A stretch of 64,000 bases of DNA from Nocardioides sp. Root682 (GTDB lineage Bacteria > Actinomycetota > Actinomycetes > Propionibacteriales > Nocardioidaceae). The stretch is from positions 209,288 through 273,287 of the forward strand of contig NZ_LMHJ01000003.1 of assembly GCF_001427795.1 (NCBI RefSeq), given 5' to 3'. Made by a program: the position numbers and the translations under genes. Shown piece by piece: positions 1 through 6,993 of this stretch (positions within the stretch are counted from its first letter, which is position 1; every line of letters starts with the position of its first letter). The notes under the pieces were generated by a model. It saw only the letters and a program-made list of their open reading frames with translations. It was not told the DNA's origin and made no database searches.

Positions 1-777
1 GCAGGCGGCAATGGACGTCTTGGATATTCCAGTACCAAGAACATCGGTGACAACGAGACCCCAGCCTCTGCTGGCCCGGTCCAGTTGCTCAGCCTGCAGT
101 TTGACGCTGCGCCCACCGCGGTCGCCGATGCGGCGACCGTCGCACAGAACGATCCAGCTACCGCGATCGACGTACTTGCCAACGACACCGATACCGATGG
201 CGGGTTCAAGGCTGTCGAGTCCGTGACCCAGCCCGCCAACGGGACCGTTGTGATCACGGGTGCGGGCTCAGGACTGACCTATGCGCCGAGCGCCGGTTAT
301 TGCAACACCGCGGCGGATGAACCCGCCGACGAGTTCAGGTACACCTTGAATCGAGGATCAACGGCGCTGGTCTCAGTCACGGTGACCTGTGCGGTAACTG
401 AGGTTCCGGACCCTGTGGACGAGGTGCCGGACCCGGTGGACGAGGTGCCGGACCCGGTGGACGAGGTGCCAGACCCGGTGGACGAGGTGCCGGACCCGGT
501 GGATCTGGCCCCGGACACGGTGATCACCACCTTGCCCAACCTGCTGACCTCGTCGCTGTGGTTTTCGTCGACGGGATCGTTCTCCTTTGCGTCGACCGAG
601 GCTGGATCCACCTTCGAGTGCCAGATCGACAGCGGTGCGTTCGAACCCTGCACGTCCCCGGTGACGACCCGGCTCCGGTTCGGTAACCACACGTTCGCGG
701 TCCGCGCCCGGGACGCATCGGGCAACGTCGACCTCACGCCGGCCACGCGCCAGGTCGTCGTGCTTGGTCTGTTCTAG
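1..777 (+). CDS. RCC1-repeat / Ig-like secreted protein, C-terminal part
   Basis: The frame is open from base 1, so the start lies upstream of the window; 258 residues are visible. The first ~30 residues end an RCC1 blade (NGRLGYSSTKNIGDNETP). Next comes a Big_9/cadherin-like module with the VLANDTD signature and two cysteines (residues ~38-132). A linker of five EVPDPVD heptads follows, and then a C-terminal Ig-like module with FECQIDSG, CTSP and HTFAVRARDASGNVD. The order RCC1 then Big_9 matches the protein at 59958-63260; the terminal Ig-like module matches those at 18934 and 23240. Exported surface or matrix protein by family resemblance; its signal peptide cannot be seen. No enzymatic motif is present. 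Confidence 0.85.
   Translation, partial: AGGNGRLGYSSTKNIGDNETPASAGPVQLLSLQFDAAPTAVADAATVAQNDPATAIDVLANDTDTDGGFKAVESVTQPANGTVVITGAGSGLTYAPSAGYCNTAADEPADEFRYTLNRGSTALVSVTVTCAVTEVPDPVDEVPDPVDEVPDPVDEVPDPVDEVPDPVDLAPDTVITTLPNLLTSSLWFSSTGSFSFASTEAGSTFECQIDSGAFEPCTSPVTTRLRFGNHTFAVRARDASGNVDLTPATRQVVVLGLF
400..504 (+). repeat. Five tandem 21-bp repeats encoding EVPDPVD
   Basis: Five consecutive 21-bp units (400-420, 421-441, 442-462, 463-483, 484-504) encode the heptad EVPDPVD, a Pro/acidic linker between the Big_9 and Ig-like modules. The units differ by only a few bases, so copy number could change by slippage or recombination. Confidence 0.9.
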
Positions 778-816
778 CCCTCGACGAGGGCGACTCGAGG
801 AGTGTCGTGAAATGGT

Positions 817-849
817 GAACGGTTTCCGCAACGGGCGATTGCCTACCGT
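817..849 (+). promoter_or_regulatory. AACGG direct-repeat promoter of RTX gene 890
   Basis: AACGG half-sites start at 818 and 830 (12-bp period). After a 9-bp gap comes TACCGT (844-849), a good actinobacterial TANNNT -10 box inside CCTACCGT. The start codon is 41 bp beyond the -10. This is the reference example of the element found throughout the window. Confidence 0.75.
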
Positions 850-889
850 GGCGGAGTCAATCCCAGCAAGGCACCAGGAGACGCTACGC

Positions 890-1444
890 ATGCATCTTGC
901 CGCACACCGTTCCGCGCAACCGGTCCACGTGAACCACCGTTGGTCCCGGCGGGTCCTGATCGTCCTGGCGGGTGTCGCTTCGACCCTGGTGCTCGCCACG
1001 GGATCTTCTGCGATGGCCGATGATCCGGTCTCCGACAACCTGGATCCTCAAGGACCCCGCTTGACCTGCCAGGGCGAGATCCCGACCATCGTCGCGGGGC
1101 CTACCGAGATCGAGGTCGTCGGGACTGCCGGCGACGACGTGATCGTCGCGTCTGGCGCCGACCACAAGGTCTACGCAGACGGTGGTGACGACGTCATCTG
1201 TACCGACCATCACCAGGGCGGCAAGGGCGACCTCGTGGTCGGCGGTCCTGGCAACGACCGGATCTACACGGGTAGCGGAGACGACCACATCCAGGGCAGC
1301 GCGGGCAACGACAGGATGTCCTCCGGCGGGGGCAACGACTTGCTGCTTGGTAGTGACGGCAACGACGGAGCCTATGGCGGCTCGGGCCTGGACTGGTGTT
1401 ACAACTCCGAGGCTCACAGTTGCGGGAGGTTGATCCGGAAGTGA
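890..1444 (+). CDS. Small secreted RTX-type calcium-binding protein
   Basis: A 184-residue protein. ATG 890 is chosen because CAGGAG lies 9 bp upstream and a signal peptide begins there (positively charged stretch, hydrophobic core at ~21-40, cleavage near SAMA/DD). An upstream in-frame ATG at 764 would place the promoter inside the gene. The mature part starts with a CQGE loop, then has GxxGNDR/GGxGxD nonapeptides at ~75-165 (GGPGNDRIYTGSGDD, GSAGNDRMSSGGGND) typical of Ca-binding beta-rolls. It ends with a DWCYNSEAHSCG cap. Four cysteines (CQG, VIC, DWC, SCG) recur in all RTX paralogues here and may form two disulfides. Unlike type I-secreted RTX toxins, it has a Sec-type leader. Function unknown; extracellular Ca-dependent structural or adhesive role inferred. 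Confidence 0.88.
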   Translation: MHLAAHRSAQPVHVNHRWSRRVLIVLAGVASTLVLATGSSAMADDPVSDNLDPQGPRLTCQGEIPTIVAGPTEIEVVGTAGDDVIVASGADHKVYADGGDDVICTDHHQGGKGDLVVGGPGNDRIYTGSGDDHIQGSAGNDRMSSGGGNDLLLGSDGNDGAYGGSGLDWCYNSEAHSCGRLIRK

Positions 1445-1511
1445 GTCGGAGAGATCGAGTGCGGAGTCGCGGTGGATGAGGCCCAGTGGTCGGCGGCCTG
1501 ATGCTGCGAGG

Positions 1512-1543
1512 TAACGGTTTCCCCAACGTGCGCTGCCTAGTTT
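1512..1543 (+). promoter_or_regulatory. AACGG direct-repeat promoter of RTX gene 1579
   Basis: AACGG starts at 1513 and AACGT at 1525, followed after 8 bp by TAGTTT (1538-1543) within CCTAGTTT. ATG lies 36 bp after the -10. Confidence 0.75.
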
Positions 1544-1578
1544 CGAGCTGCTTTACCAACTACTACTAGGAGCAGCAC

Positions 1579-2241
1579 ATGAGATTCACCCACGCAGGAC
1601 GCACGTACCTCCGGGCTCAAGCAGGACGTTCGTCAGCGTCGGTCCTGGTTGTCGTGGCCGGTGCTGCTACAGCCTTCGTGTTCACCTCAGTCTCGTCCGG
1701 AGCAGCGGACTCCACGACTCCGTTGTGCTTCGGCAAGCAGGCGACCATCGTGCTCGAGCAGGGGCATTCGGAGGGGTTCCTAGAGGGGACGAAGGGCGCC
1801 GATGTCATCGTCGCCAAGGACTTCACCGTTCCCAGCACCATCAACGGCTTGGGCGGCGACGATCTCATCTGCGTATTCGGCGGGACCGTACTGCCGGGGC
1901 AGCACCTCTACACGATCAAGGGTGGTCCGGGCAACGACAAGATCGCAGGAGGCCCCTTGAACGACAAGATCCTCGGTGGCGAGGACCGCGATGAGATTCA
2001 TGGCGGCGGCGGTGTCGACGTTCTCCACGGCGATCCTGGCCACGACACCCTCTTCGGGGGCGATGGAAATGATGACCTCAACGGCGGCGTTGGCGATGAC
2101 ACGCTGATCAGTGGTGCCGGTAACGACAACAACAACGGTGGGCTGGGCAAGGACTACGCCGACGGCGGCCCGGGAACCGACTTCTGTCGGTACAACGTCG
2201 AGAAGATGATCAGCTGCGGACACAAATTCAACGAACGCTGA
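1579..2241 (+). CDS. Small secreted RTX-type calcium-binding protein
   Basis: A 220-residue paralogue of the preceding gene. ATG 1579 has AGGAGC 6 bp upstream. Residues 1-~43 form a signal peptide ending SSGAA/D. The mature protein begins LCFGKQATIV, then GTKGADVIV, GGDDLICVFGG and a run of GGxGNDK/GGxGxD units at ~112-195 (beta-roll, several Ca sites predicted). It closes with DFCRYNVEKMISCG, the four-cysteine pattern of the family. It stands alone with its own direct-repeat promoter; the next gene is 272 bp away. The C-terminal cap is nearly the same as that of the decayed copy at 5208-5285, suggesting that copy arose from a gene like this one. No catalytic motif. Confidence 0.88.
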   Translation: MRFTHAGRTYLRAQAGRSSASVLVVVAGAATAFVFTSVSSGAADSTTPLCFGKQATIVLEQGHSEGFLEGTKGADVIVAKDFTVPSTINGLGGDDLICVFGGTVLPGQHLYTIKGGPGNDKIAGGPLNDKILGGEDRDEIHGGGGVDVLHGDPGHDTLFGGDGNDDLNGGVGDDTLISGAGNDNNNGGLGKDYADGGPGTDFCRYNVEKMISCGHKFNER

Positions 2242-2335
2242 GTTTCGAACCGTACGTTTCTTGACGGGCTCGGGAGAGCCGGGCGGTGGCTCCGATGGAC
2301 TCGCCGCTCGGCTCCTCGCTACCCACGACACCGGG

Positions 2336-2368
2336 AACCGTTGACGTATGCGTTGGCGCAACCGTTGC
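2336..2368 (-). promoter_or_regulatory. Triple 12-bp-period repeat, inverted relative to gene 2514
   Basis: On the minus strand AACGG/AACG half-sites begin at 2366, 2354 and 2342, exactly 12 bp apart; on the plus strand these read CCGTT. They lie ~176 bp before ATG 2514. The lectin paralogue at 16415-18625 has the same triple site in the same relative orientation ~170 bp before its start. No good -10 box follows in either direction, so this may be a distal binding site. Confidence 0.6.
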
Positions 2369-2513
2369 CCTGTTGGGCGGGATACCTGACGGAACTCCGG
2401 CAGTCACAATGCGGCAACACACGGCTCCTAGCGTTCCGGCCAGATTCGCTGAAACCCAGCGCATCGAAGCCGGGGTCATTTCGGGTACCCCATCGAGAAT
2501 GCGGAGTACCGCC

Positions 2514-5102
2514 ATGGATCACCAGGACCGGGAAACCACCGTTCGATCAAAGCTCCTGCCGTCTGTCGTCGCCGTGATCATCGTGGCCGGAGCGGGCCTG
2601 AGCGGGCCGCCGGCGACGGCATCGGCGCGCCCGCCAGCGGCCCATGCTGCTGTCCATCCAGCGGCCGAAGCTGCCGTTGTCACCTCGATCCGTGGCCCTG
2701 CGGAGCTCCGGGCTGCCACCCGAGACGACATCCCGGCTGGGCCGGGCGAGGTCAATCACACGTCGTGCAGCGGAGTGGAGAAGTTCTTCCTCTTGATGGG
2801 TGGGTCCGCCATCGGCTTCGCGGGCACCCTGATCGGCACGCAGTCCGCCTTCCTGTTGACGGGCCTGATCGGGATGATGCTGAGCATGAGGTTCGTCAGC
2901 AAGTGCATCCTTCTCGCGGGCGACCAGCCGGTGACCGCACTCACCTTGTCCTACGTGATCGGTGAGATGGAGCGGGTTGCCGGTGCCCAGGTGGACCAGG
3001 CACTGGTGGCCAGCATCGAGAACAGGGCGGCAGACCTGCTCCAGACGATCGAGCATGAAAGGGCCAATCTTGAGCAAGCGACGGAGCTCGAGCTGGCAGA
3101 GCGCGAGCGGCTGTCGACGGTGATGCAGGGGCTGGGCAACAATGCATCCTTGCTCGAAGCGGAGTTCAAGAGCCTGCCCTGGCAGGCGCTGCCGGCGATC
3201 GCCTTCGTCGCCTCCATGAAGCACCTTGCCTACGCGCTGTCCTTTGCGCTCTCCAACAACGGTGCCTATCGCCGAAATCTGGGGTCCGTCGTGCTGCCGG
3301 CGGAGCGCGAGGAGACGATTGACCTGATGGCCGAGAAGGAAGCGGACCTGGTGCGGTTCGCGCGAAACGATCTGACACTCGAGCGTGAGTCGTCAACGAA
3401 GACGTCCGCGGGCCTGGTGCCGACCACCTGGTTCAAGATCACAGCGGGGGCAACGCAAGGAGACAAGTGGGCCTACCGCCTGGCCTGGACGTGCGAGCGG
3501 CGCTGGCGCCCCAACCAGCAATGCACGAACTTTGAGAGCCGACGTTCGGAGTTCTTCACGTCGGCCCTCAACAAGCACCAGGCGTTGAGGGCGCGGGTTG
3601 CCGAGGCATTGACTCCGGAGTATCTGGCATTTCGGAACGAACTGACAATGTATCGCGGTGCGCAGTTCTTCCTGGTCAACAACCGGGTCGACGACAACAC
3701 CAAGCTGAAGGCCGGCCAGAGCAAGTGTCTGGATGCACCGGGCGAGACCTCGCCGGCGCCGGGAAGTGGGCTGCCGCTCCGGGCCTGCGAGATCAGCCAG
3801 GGCAACGCGTCTGGCCCGCCCCAGACCGATCAGTTGTGGCGATTCATCCGCGGCACCGGACAGGTTGAGAACGTGCGCCAGGGGTTGTGCCTGGACGTGG
3901 CGGGCGTCCCGACTGCGCAGACTGACGGCAGCCGCGTCATCCTGGCATCGTGCGGGGACGGCGACGCGGCTGAGCACGCCGATCAACAGTGGGGGATGCA
4001 TCCGTTCGGTCACCTCGTCAACCTCGCTACTGGCCGTTGCGTGGACCTCAACGGAACCGGAGGCACCCAGAGCGACGCGAGCGCCGTCGTCAGTTCCTGC
4101 GAGTACGAACTGGGCGCGGGGATCGTGAATGCGCAGGGGTGGTTGGCCCGGGGCGCTTCAGTCGGCACGAAGGCCAGTGATCCGACCACCGACCAGTCCT
4201 GGACCTTGCGGTATCGGGGCGAGAGCCTGCCGACGCTGTTGCCGGCGGAAGTGGTAGATGCGTTGCCGATCGCCAGGGACGACAGCATGACGCTGGCGGA
4301 GGACGGCGGCCCGGCGACGATCGACGTACTGGCCAACGACCTCGATCCGGACGGTAGGCCCAGGGAAGTCGTTTCGGTGACACAGCCTGAACACGGCAAT
4401 GTGTCGATTCCGGCGAGCAGAGCGACCGTCTGGTATCAACCGGAGAGCGGCTTTTGCAACGATCCGGAGGGAACGCCAGATCGGTTCTCCTACACCCTCA
4501 ACGGTGGCTCCACGGCGATGGTGAGCGTGACAGTGACCTGTGCCGAGGAAGCAGACACGGCGCCGCCCCTCGTTGCGATCACGGACTTCGGACAGAACCC
4601 GAACGCGACGAGCGCGGTCGGTGTCTTCACCGTCGACGAGATCGGCACGACAGTCGAGTGCGCGGTCGATGGTGGCGCTTTCGCTCCGTGTGCGTCTCCG
4701 CACAAGACCTCATCGCTGTCCACCGGTCCGCACAAATTTGTCGTTCGTGCCACGGACGACGCAGGCAACGTGGGCTCGGCCGAGGCCACCGCCACCATCA
4801 ATGCGGACGCACCGGCGACCAGGATCGAGAGTGGCCCGGTGGGCACCGTGACCGACCGCGATCCCGCGCGGTTCACGTTCACCGGCTCGCGACCCGGGGC
4901 CACCTTTGAGTGCATGCTCGACACCGGGAGCTATTCACTGTGCGCATCGCCGACCGACTTCGGAAGGTTGAGCGTGGGCACCCACACCTTCAGGGTCCGG
5001 GCCACCGGGAGCAACGGCATCACGGATGCCATCGGAGCGACTCGGACCTGGACAGTCAGACGCTGCCTGATCCCACTTGCCGGCACGGGCTGCCTCGTCT
5101 AG
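2514..5102 (+). CDS. Secreted ricin-type lectin with Big_9 and Ig-like modules
   Basis: An 862-residue protein. ATG 2514 has GGAG 7 bp upstream and opens a signal peptide (hydrophobic core ~14-30, AS/AHA cleavage options at 37-45). Residues ~85-290 are a helical region with a hydrophobic hairpin (~91-136). Residues ~318-390 are the family module with WTCERRW, C-x-N, RRSEFF, ALNKH and FFLVNN. Residues ~400-570 are a beta-trefoil lectin with three Q-x-W type signatures (DQLWRF, DQQWGM, DQSWTL) and GLCLDVAG / GRCVDLNG. Then come a Big_9 module (~585-680) and two Ig-like modules. Closest relatives in the window are at 16415-18625 and 31609. Carbohydrate binding is inferred from the trefoil; the helical domain is unrecognised. 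Confidence 0.85.
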   Translation: MDHQDRETTVRSKLLPSVVAVIIVAGAGLSGPPATASARPPAAHAAVHPAAEAAVVTSIRGPAELRAATRDDIPAGPGEVNHTSCSGVEKFFLLMGGSAIGFAGTLIGTQSAFLLTGLIGMMLSMRFVSKCILLAGDQPVTALTLSYVIGEMERVAGAQVDQALVASIENRAADLLQTIEHERANLEQATELELAERERLSTVMQGLGNNASLLEAEFKSLPWQALPAIAFVASMKHLAYALSFALSNNGAYRRNLGSVVLPAEREETIDLMAEKEADLVRFARNDLTLERESSTKTSAGLVPTTWFKITAGATQGDKWAYRLAWTCERRWRPNQQCTNFESRRSEFFTSALNKHQALRARVAEALTPEYLAFRNELTMYRGAQFFLVNNRVDDNTKLKAGQSKCLDAPGETSPAPGSGLPLRACEISQGNASGPPQTDQLWRFIRGTGQVENVRQGLCLDVAGVPTAQTDGSRVILASCGDGDAAEHADQQWGMHPFGHLVNLATGRCVDLNGTGGTQSDASAVVSSCEYELGAGIVNAQGWLARGASVGTKASDPTTDQSWTLRYRGESLPTLLPAEVVDALPIARDDSMTLAEDGGPATIDVLANDLDPDGRPREVVSVTQPEHGNVSIPASRATVWYQPESGFCNDPEGTPDRFSYTLNGGSTAMVSVTVTCAEEADTAPPLVAITDFGQNPNATSAVGVFTVDEIGTTVECAVDGGAFAPCASPHKTSSLSTGPHKFVVRATDDAGNVGSAEATATINADAPATRIESGPVGTVTDRDPARFTFTGSRPGATFECMLDTGSYSLCASPTDFGRLSVGTHTFRVRATGSNGITDAIGATRTWTVRRCLIPLAGTGCLV

Positions 5103-5207
5103 CAGTACCCGGGCAGGACGTAGCGGCGAGCCTGGTTGAACGAACGAGAACCCTGGGTGGGAGCGACGCCGGCCGGCTCACCCGCTCGTCGCGACCGCAC
5201 AGCATGC

Positions 5208-5285
5208 CCACCAGGACCAGGGCTCGATTTCTGTCGAAACAACGTCGAAGGGCTGGACAGTTGCGAGCGCAAGGTCAACGCTCGC
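5208..5285 (+). pseudogene. Remnant of an RTX protein C-terminal cap
   Basis: The frame encodes PPGPGLDFCRNNVEGLDSCE, which aligns with the end of the protein at 1579-2241 (GGPGTDFCRYNVEKMISCG), including both cysteines. No signal peptide, GGxGxD run or start is present upstream, and the frame continues past the usual stop. I read it as the leftover 3' end of a deleted RTX gene between 5102 and 5491. This 389-bp stretch otherwise holds only the promoter of the next gene. Confidence 0.6.
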
Positions 5286-5371
5286 CGAGCGCCCGCATCA
5301 TCGTTCCTCAACCGGCTCGGGAGGGCCTCGCGACCGAAGAGGTGTCCCTTCGAAAGCTTTCCGCCCGGGTG

Positions 5372-5390
5372 CCAACGGTTTCGGCAATGT
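5372..5390 (+). promoter_or_regulatory. AACGG direct repeat upstream of RTX gene 5492
   Basis: AACGG at 5374 and AATGT at 5386 (12-bp period). No TANNNT stands at the usual distance, so the -10 is uncertain. It lies 106-118 bp before the start codon. Confidence 0.55.
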
Positions 5391-5491
5391 CGCTCTGCTC
5401 TGCTGGCCGGGTTCTCATCGGGGTGATCGCGGCGTTCGCCATGCCTGATGTCGGACTGACAGCTACTCCTACCATCACCAAAGGCAGTGCA

Positions 5492-6574
5492 ATGACTCCT
5501 GCGTCTCTCCACCTCTTCTCTCGTGACCGCCTGGCGACGCGCGTCACGGCCGTGGGCCTGTTTGCCTGTGGCTCCTGGGCACTCGCGTTCAGCGCAACCG
5601 CTGCCGCGCCGGCGTCGGCGGACGCAGGTGACTTGACCTGCCACGGCAAGGCCGTGACGATCCTGGTCGACGCATCGCACAATGGCTCACCGGTTTACGG
5701 ATCGTCGGGCGACGACGTGATCATGGCCTTCGGCGGCGGTCACCACATCGACGGGCAGGCCGGCAATGACACGATCTGCGCCAGCTCCGATGTGGGTTCG
5801 GTCGGGGATGTCATCCTGGGCGGAGTGGGCAACGACTACCTCACCGGGGGAGCCGGCAACGACACGCTCGACGGAGGTAGCGACCAGGACTTCATCGGCG
5901 GCGGCCCCGGTGACGACAACCTCTTCGGCGGAGACCACGTGGACGAGCTGCGCGGTGGGTCCGGCGACGACAGGCTGACGGGCGGCGACGCGAGAGACAT
6001 GCTGTACGGCGATAGTGGCGACGACGTCATCCACGGGAACGACGGTGGGGACGGTGTCTACGGACAGGACGGAAACGATCACCTCTATGGGGAGATCGGC
6101 CAGGACGTCCTCGTCGGTGGCCTCGGTGACGACCTCCTCCACGGAGGCCTCTACCCGGACTCTCTCTACGGCCAGGAAGGCGACGATGTCATCTACACCG
6201 GCGACGGGGGGCCCGCCGGCTTCGACAAGGCGTTCGGCGACAGCGGGAACGACGTGCTGCACGGCAGCAGCGACGGTGACCGCCTCAATGGTGGGACCGG
6301 CAACGACCTGTTGTACGGCTATGGCAGCCAGGACAAGCTCTACGGTGATTCCGGTAATGACCGACTCGAGGGTGGCGGCAACAGGGACGAGCTCCGCGGT
6401 CATGAGGGTAATGACCGGCTGTACGGCGGCGATGGCGCGGACGACCTCCATGGCGGTGTCAACGATGACTACTTGAACGGCGGCGGCGACCTCATGGACC
6501 AAGGGAACGGCGACCCCGGGGTGGACACCTGTGTCGGGATCCGTGACGCGATGCAGACCACCTGCGAGCGCTGA
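5492..6574 (+). CDS. Secreted RTX-type calcium-binding protein, long form
   Basis: A 360-residue protein, the longest complete RTX member here. ATG 5492 is chosen because a clear signal peptide starts there (RDRLATR, hydrophobic core, ASA/DAG cleavage near 43); the SD is weak. The mature start LTCHGKAVTILV is shared with the partial gene at 63379, its closest paralogue. About 20 GGxGNDxL/GDSGDD nonapeptides fill residues ~75-340, predicting a long Ca-loaded beta-roll. The end DTCVGIRDAMQTTCE gives the last two of four conserved cysteines. A strong hairpin terminator follows 26 bp after the stop. No enzymatic domain; structural or adhesive extracellular role inferred. Confidence 0.88.
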   Translation: MTPASLHLFSRDRLATRVTAVGLFACGSWALAFSATAAAPASADAGDLTCHGKAVTILVDASHNGSPVYGSSGDDVIMAFGGGHHIDGQAGNDTICASSDVGSVGDVILGGVGNDYLTGGAGNDTLDGGSDQDFIGGGPGDDNLFGGDHVDELRGGSGDDRLTGGDARDMLYGDSGDDVIHGNDGGDGVYGQDGNDHLYGEIGQDVLVGGLGDDLLHGGLYPDSLYGQEGDDVIYTGDGGPAGFDKAFGDSGNDVLHGSSDGDRLNGGTGNDLLYGYGSQDKLYGDSGNDRLEGGGNRDELRGHEGNDRLYGGDGADDLHGGVNDDYLNGGGDLMDQGNGDPGVDTCVGIRDAMQTTCER

Positions 6575-6599
6575 CAGCCGAGGTTCCTCAGCCTGACCC

Positions 6600-6631
6600 G
6601 GGGAGCACCCGCCTCGCATCGGGTGCTCCCC
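6600..6631 (+). terminator. Hairpin terminator after RTX gene 5492
   Basis: An 11-bp perfect stem (6600-6610 with 6621-6631, GGGGAGCACCC) with a 10-base loop, without a long U run, as usual in actinomycetes. Confidence 0.8.
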
Positions 6632-6879
6632 GTGTGCTTGCCAAGGGGCCGCGGCAATGCTCAGGAGGCCCTGGCCACCCGGAGTTCGTGCGCGTCAGCC
6701 ACCGGGGACCTGAGCGAATGGCCCGTGAGAGACGCGACCACCGACGCTGTGTTGCGCCATTTCGACTTGACGACCGTTGGTGACGACGAGCCCAAGCTTC
6801 GCAACGTCACCAGCGGCCCCGGTACGGCGCTTGAATTCAAGTCACCACTCGGCGTTGACGTCCGCCGATCTGGTCGTGC
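6632..6879 (+). other. Gene-free stretch before the RCC1 gene
   Basis: No convincing gene lies here. One plus-strand frame contains TTVGDDEPKL (near 6770-6799), faintly like the TIGDDEHP turn of the RCC1 repeats. This may be a trace of a lost repeat, but it is too short to call. Confidence 0.4.
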
Positions 6880-6912
6880 ACAACGGTTTGCGCAACGCCG
6901 GGTCCTTAACTT
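6880..6912 (+). promoter_or_regulatory. AACGG direct-repeat promoter of RCC1 gene 6994
   Basis: AACGG at 6882, AACGC at 6894, then TAACTT (6907-6912) after 8 bp, within CCTTAACTT. The gene starts ~82 bp after the -10. Confidence 0.7.
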
Positions 6913-6993
6913 CAGGTCACAACGCGTGTGGGCAGGGTCGTGGCCAGCGTCATGGCTCCTGTCCTCATTTGGAACCTGTCTTGGAGGACCATG

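Noticed and set aside
817..1543. Reading the AACGG/CCTA pair as an ECF -35/-10 promoter for the sigma factor at 50911
   Set aside because: The doubled half-site with fixed 12-bp period and the TANNNT box fit an activator at a housekeeping-type -10. The sigma gene's own upstream sequence (TGAACC-16-CGTACA) is different.
5687..6619. Long minus-strand open frame antisense to the RTX gene 5492
   Set aside because: It is a mirror of the GC-rich GGxGxD repeats (Val/Ala-rich, no ribosome site or known motif). The same artefact occurs opposite every RTX, RCC1 and Big_9 gene.
6742..6830. Possible RCC1-repeat remnant (TTVGDDEPKL)
   Set aside because: Only about nine residues match and no RCWG or HTC strand is nearby; could be chance.
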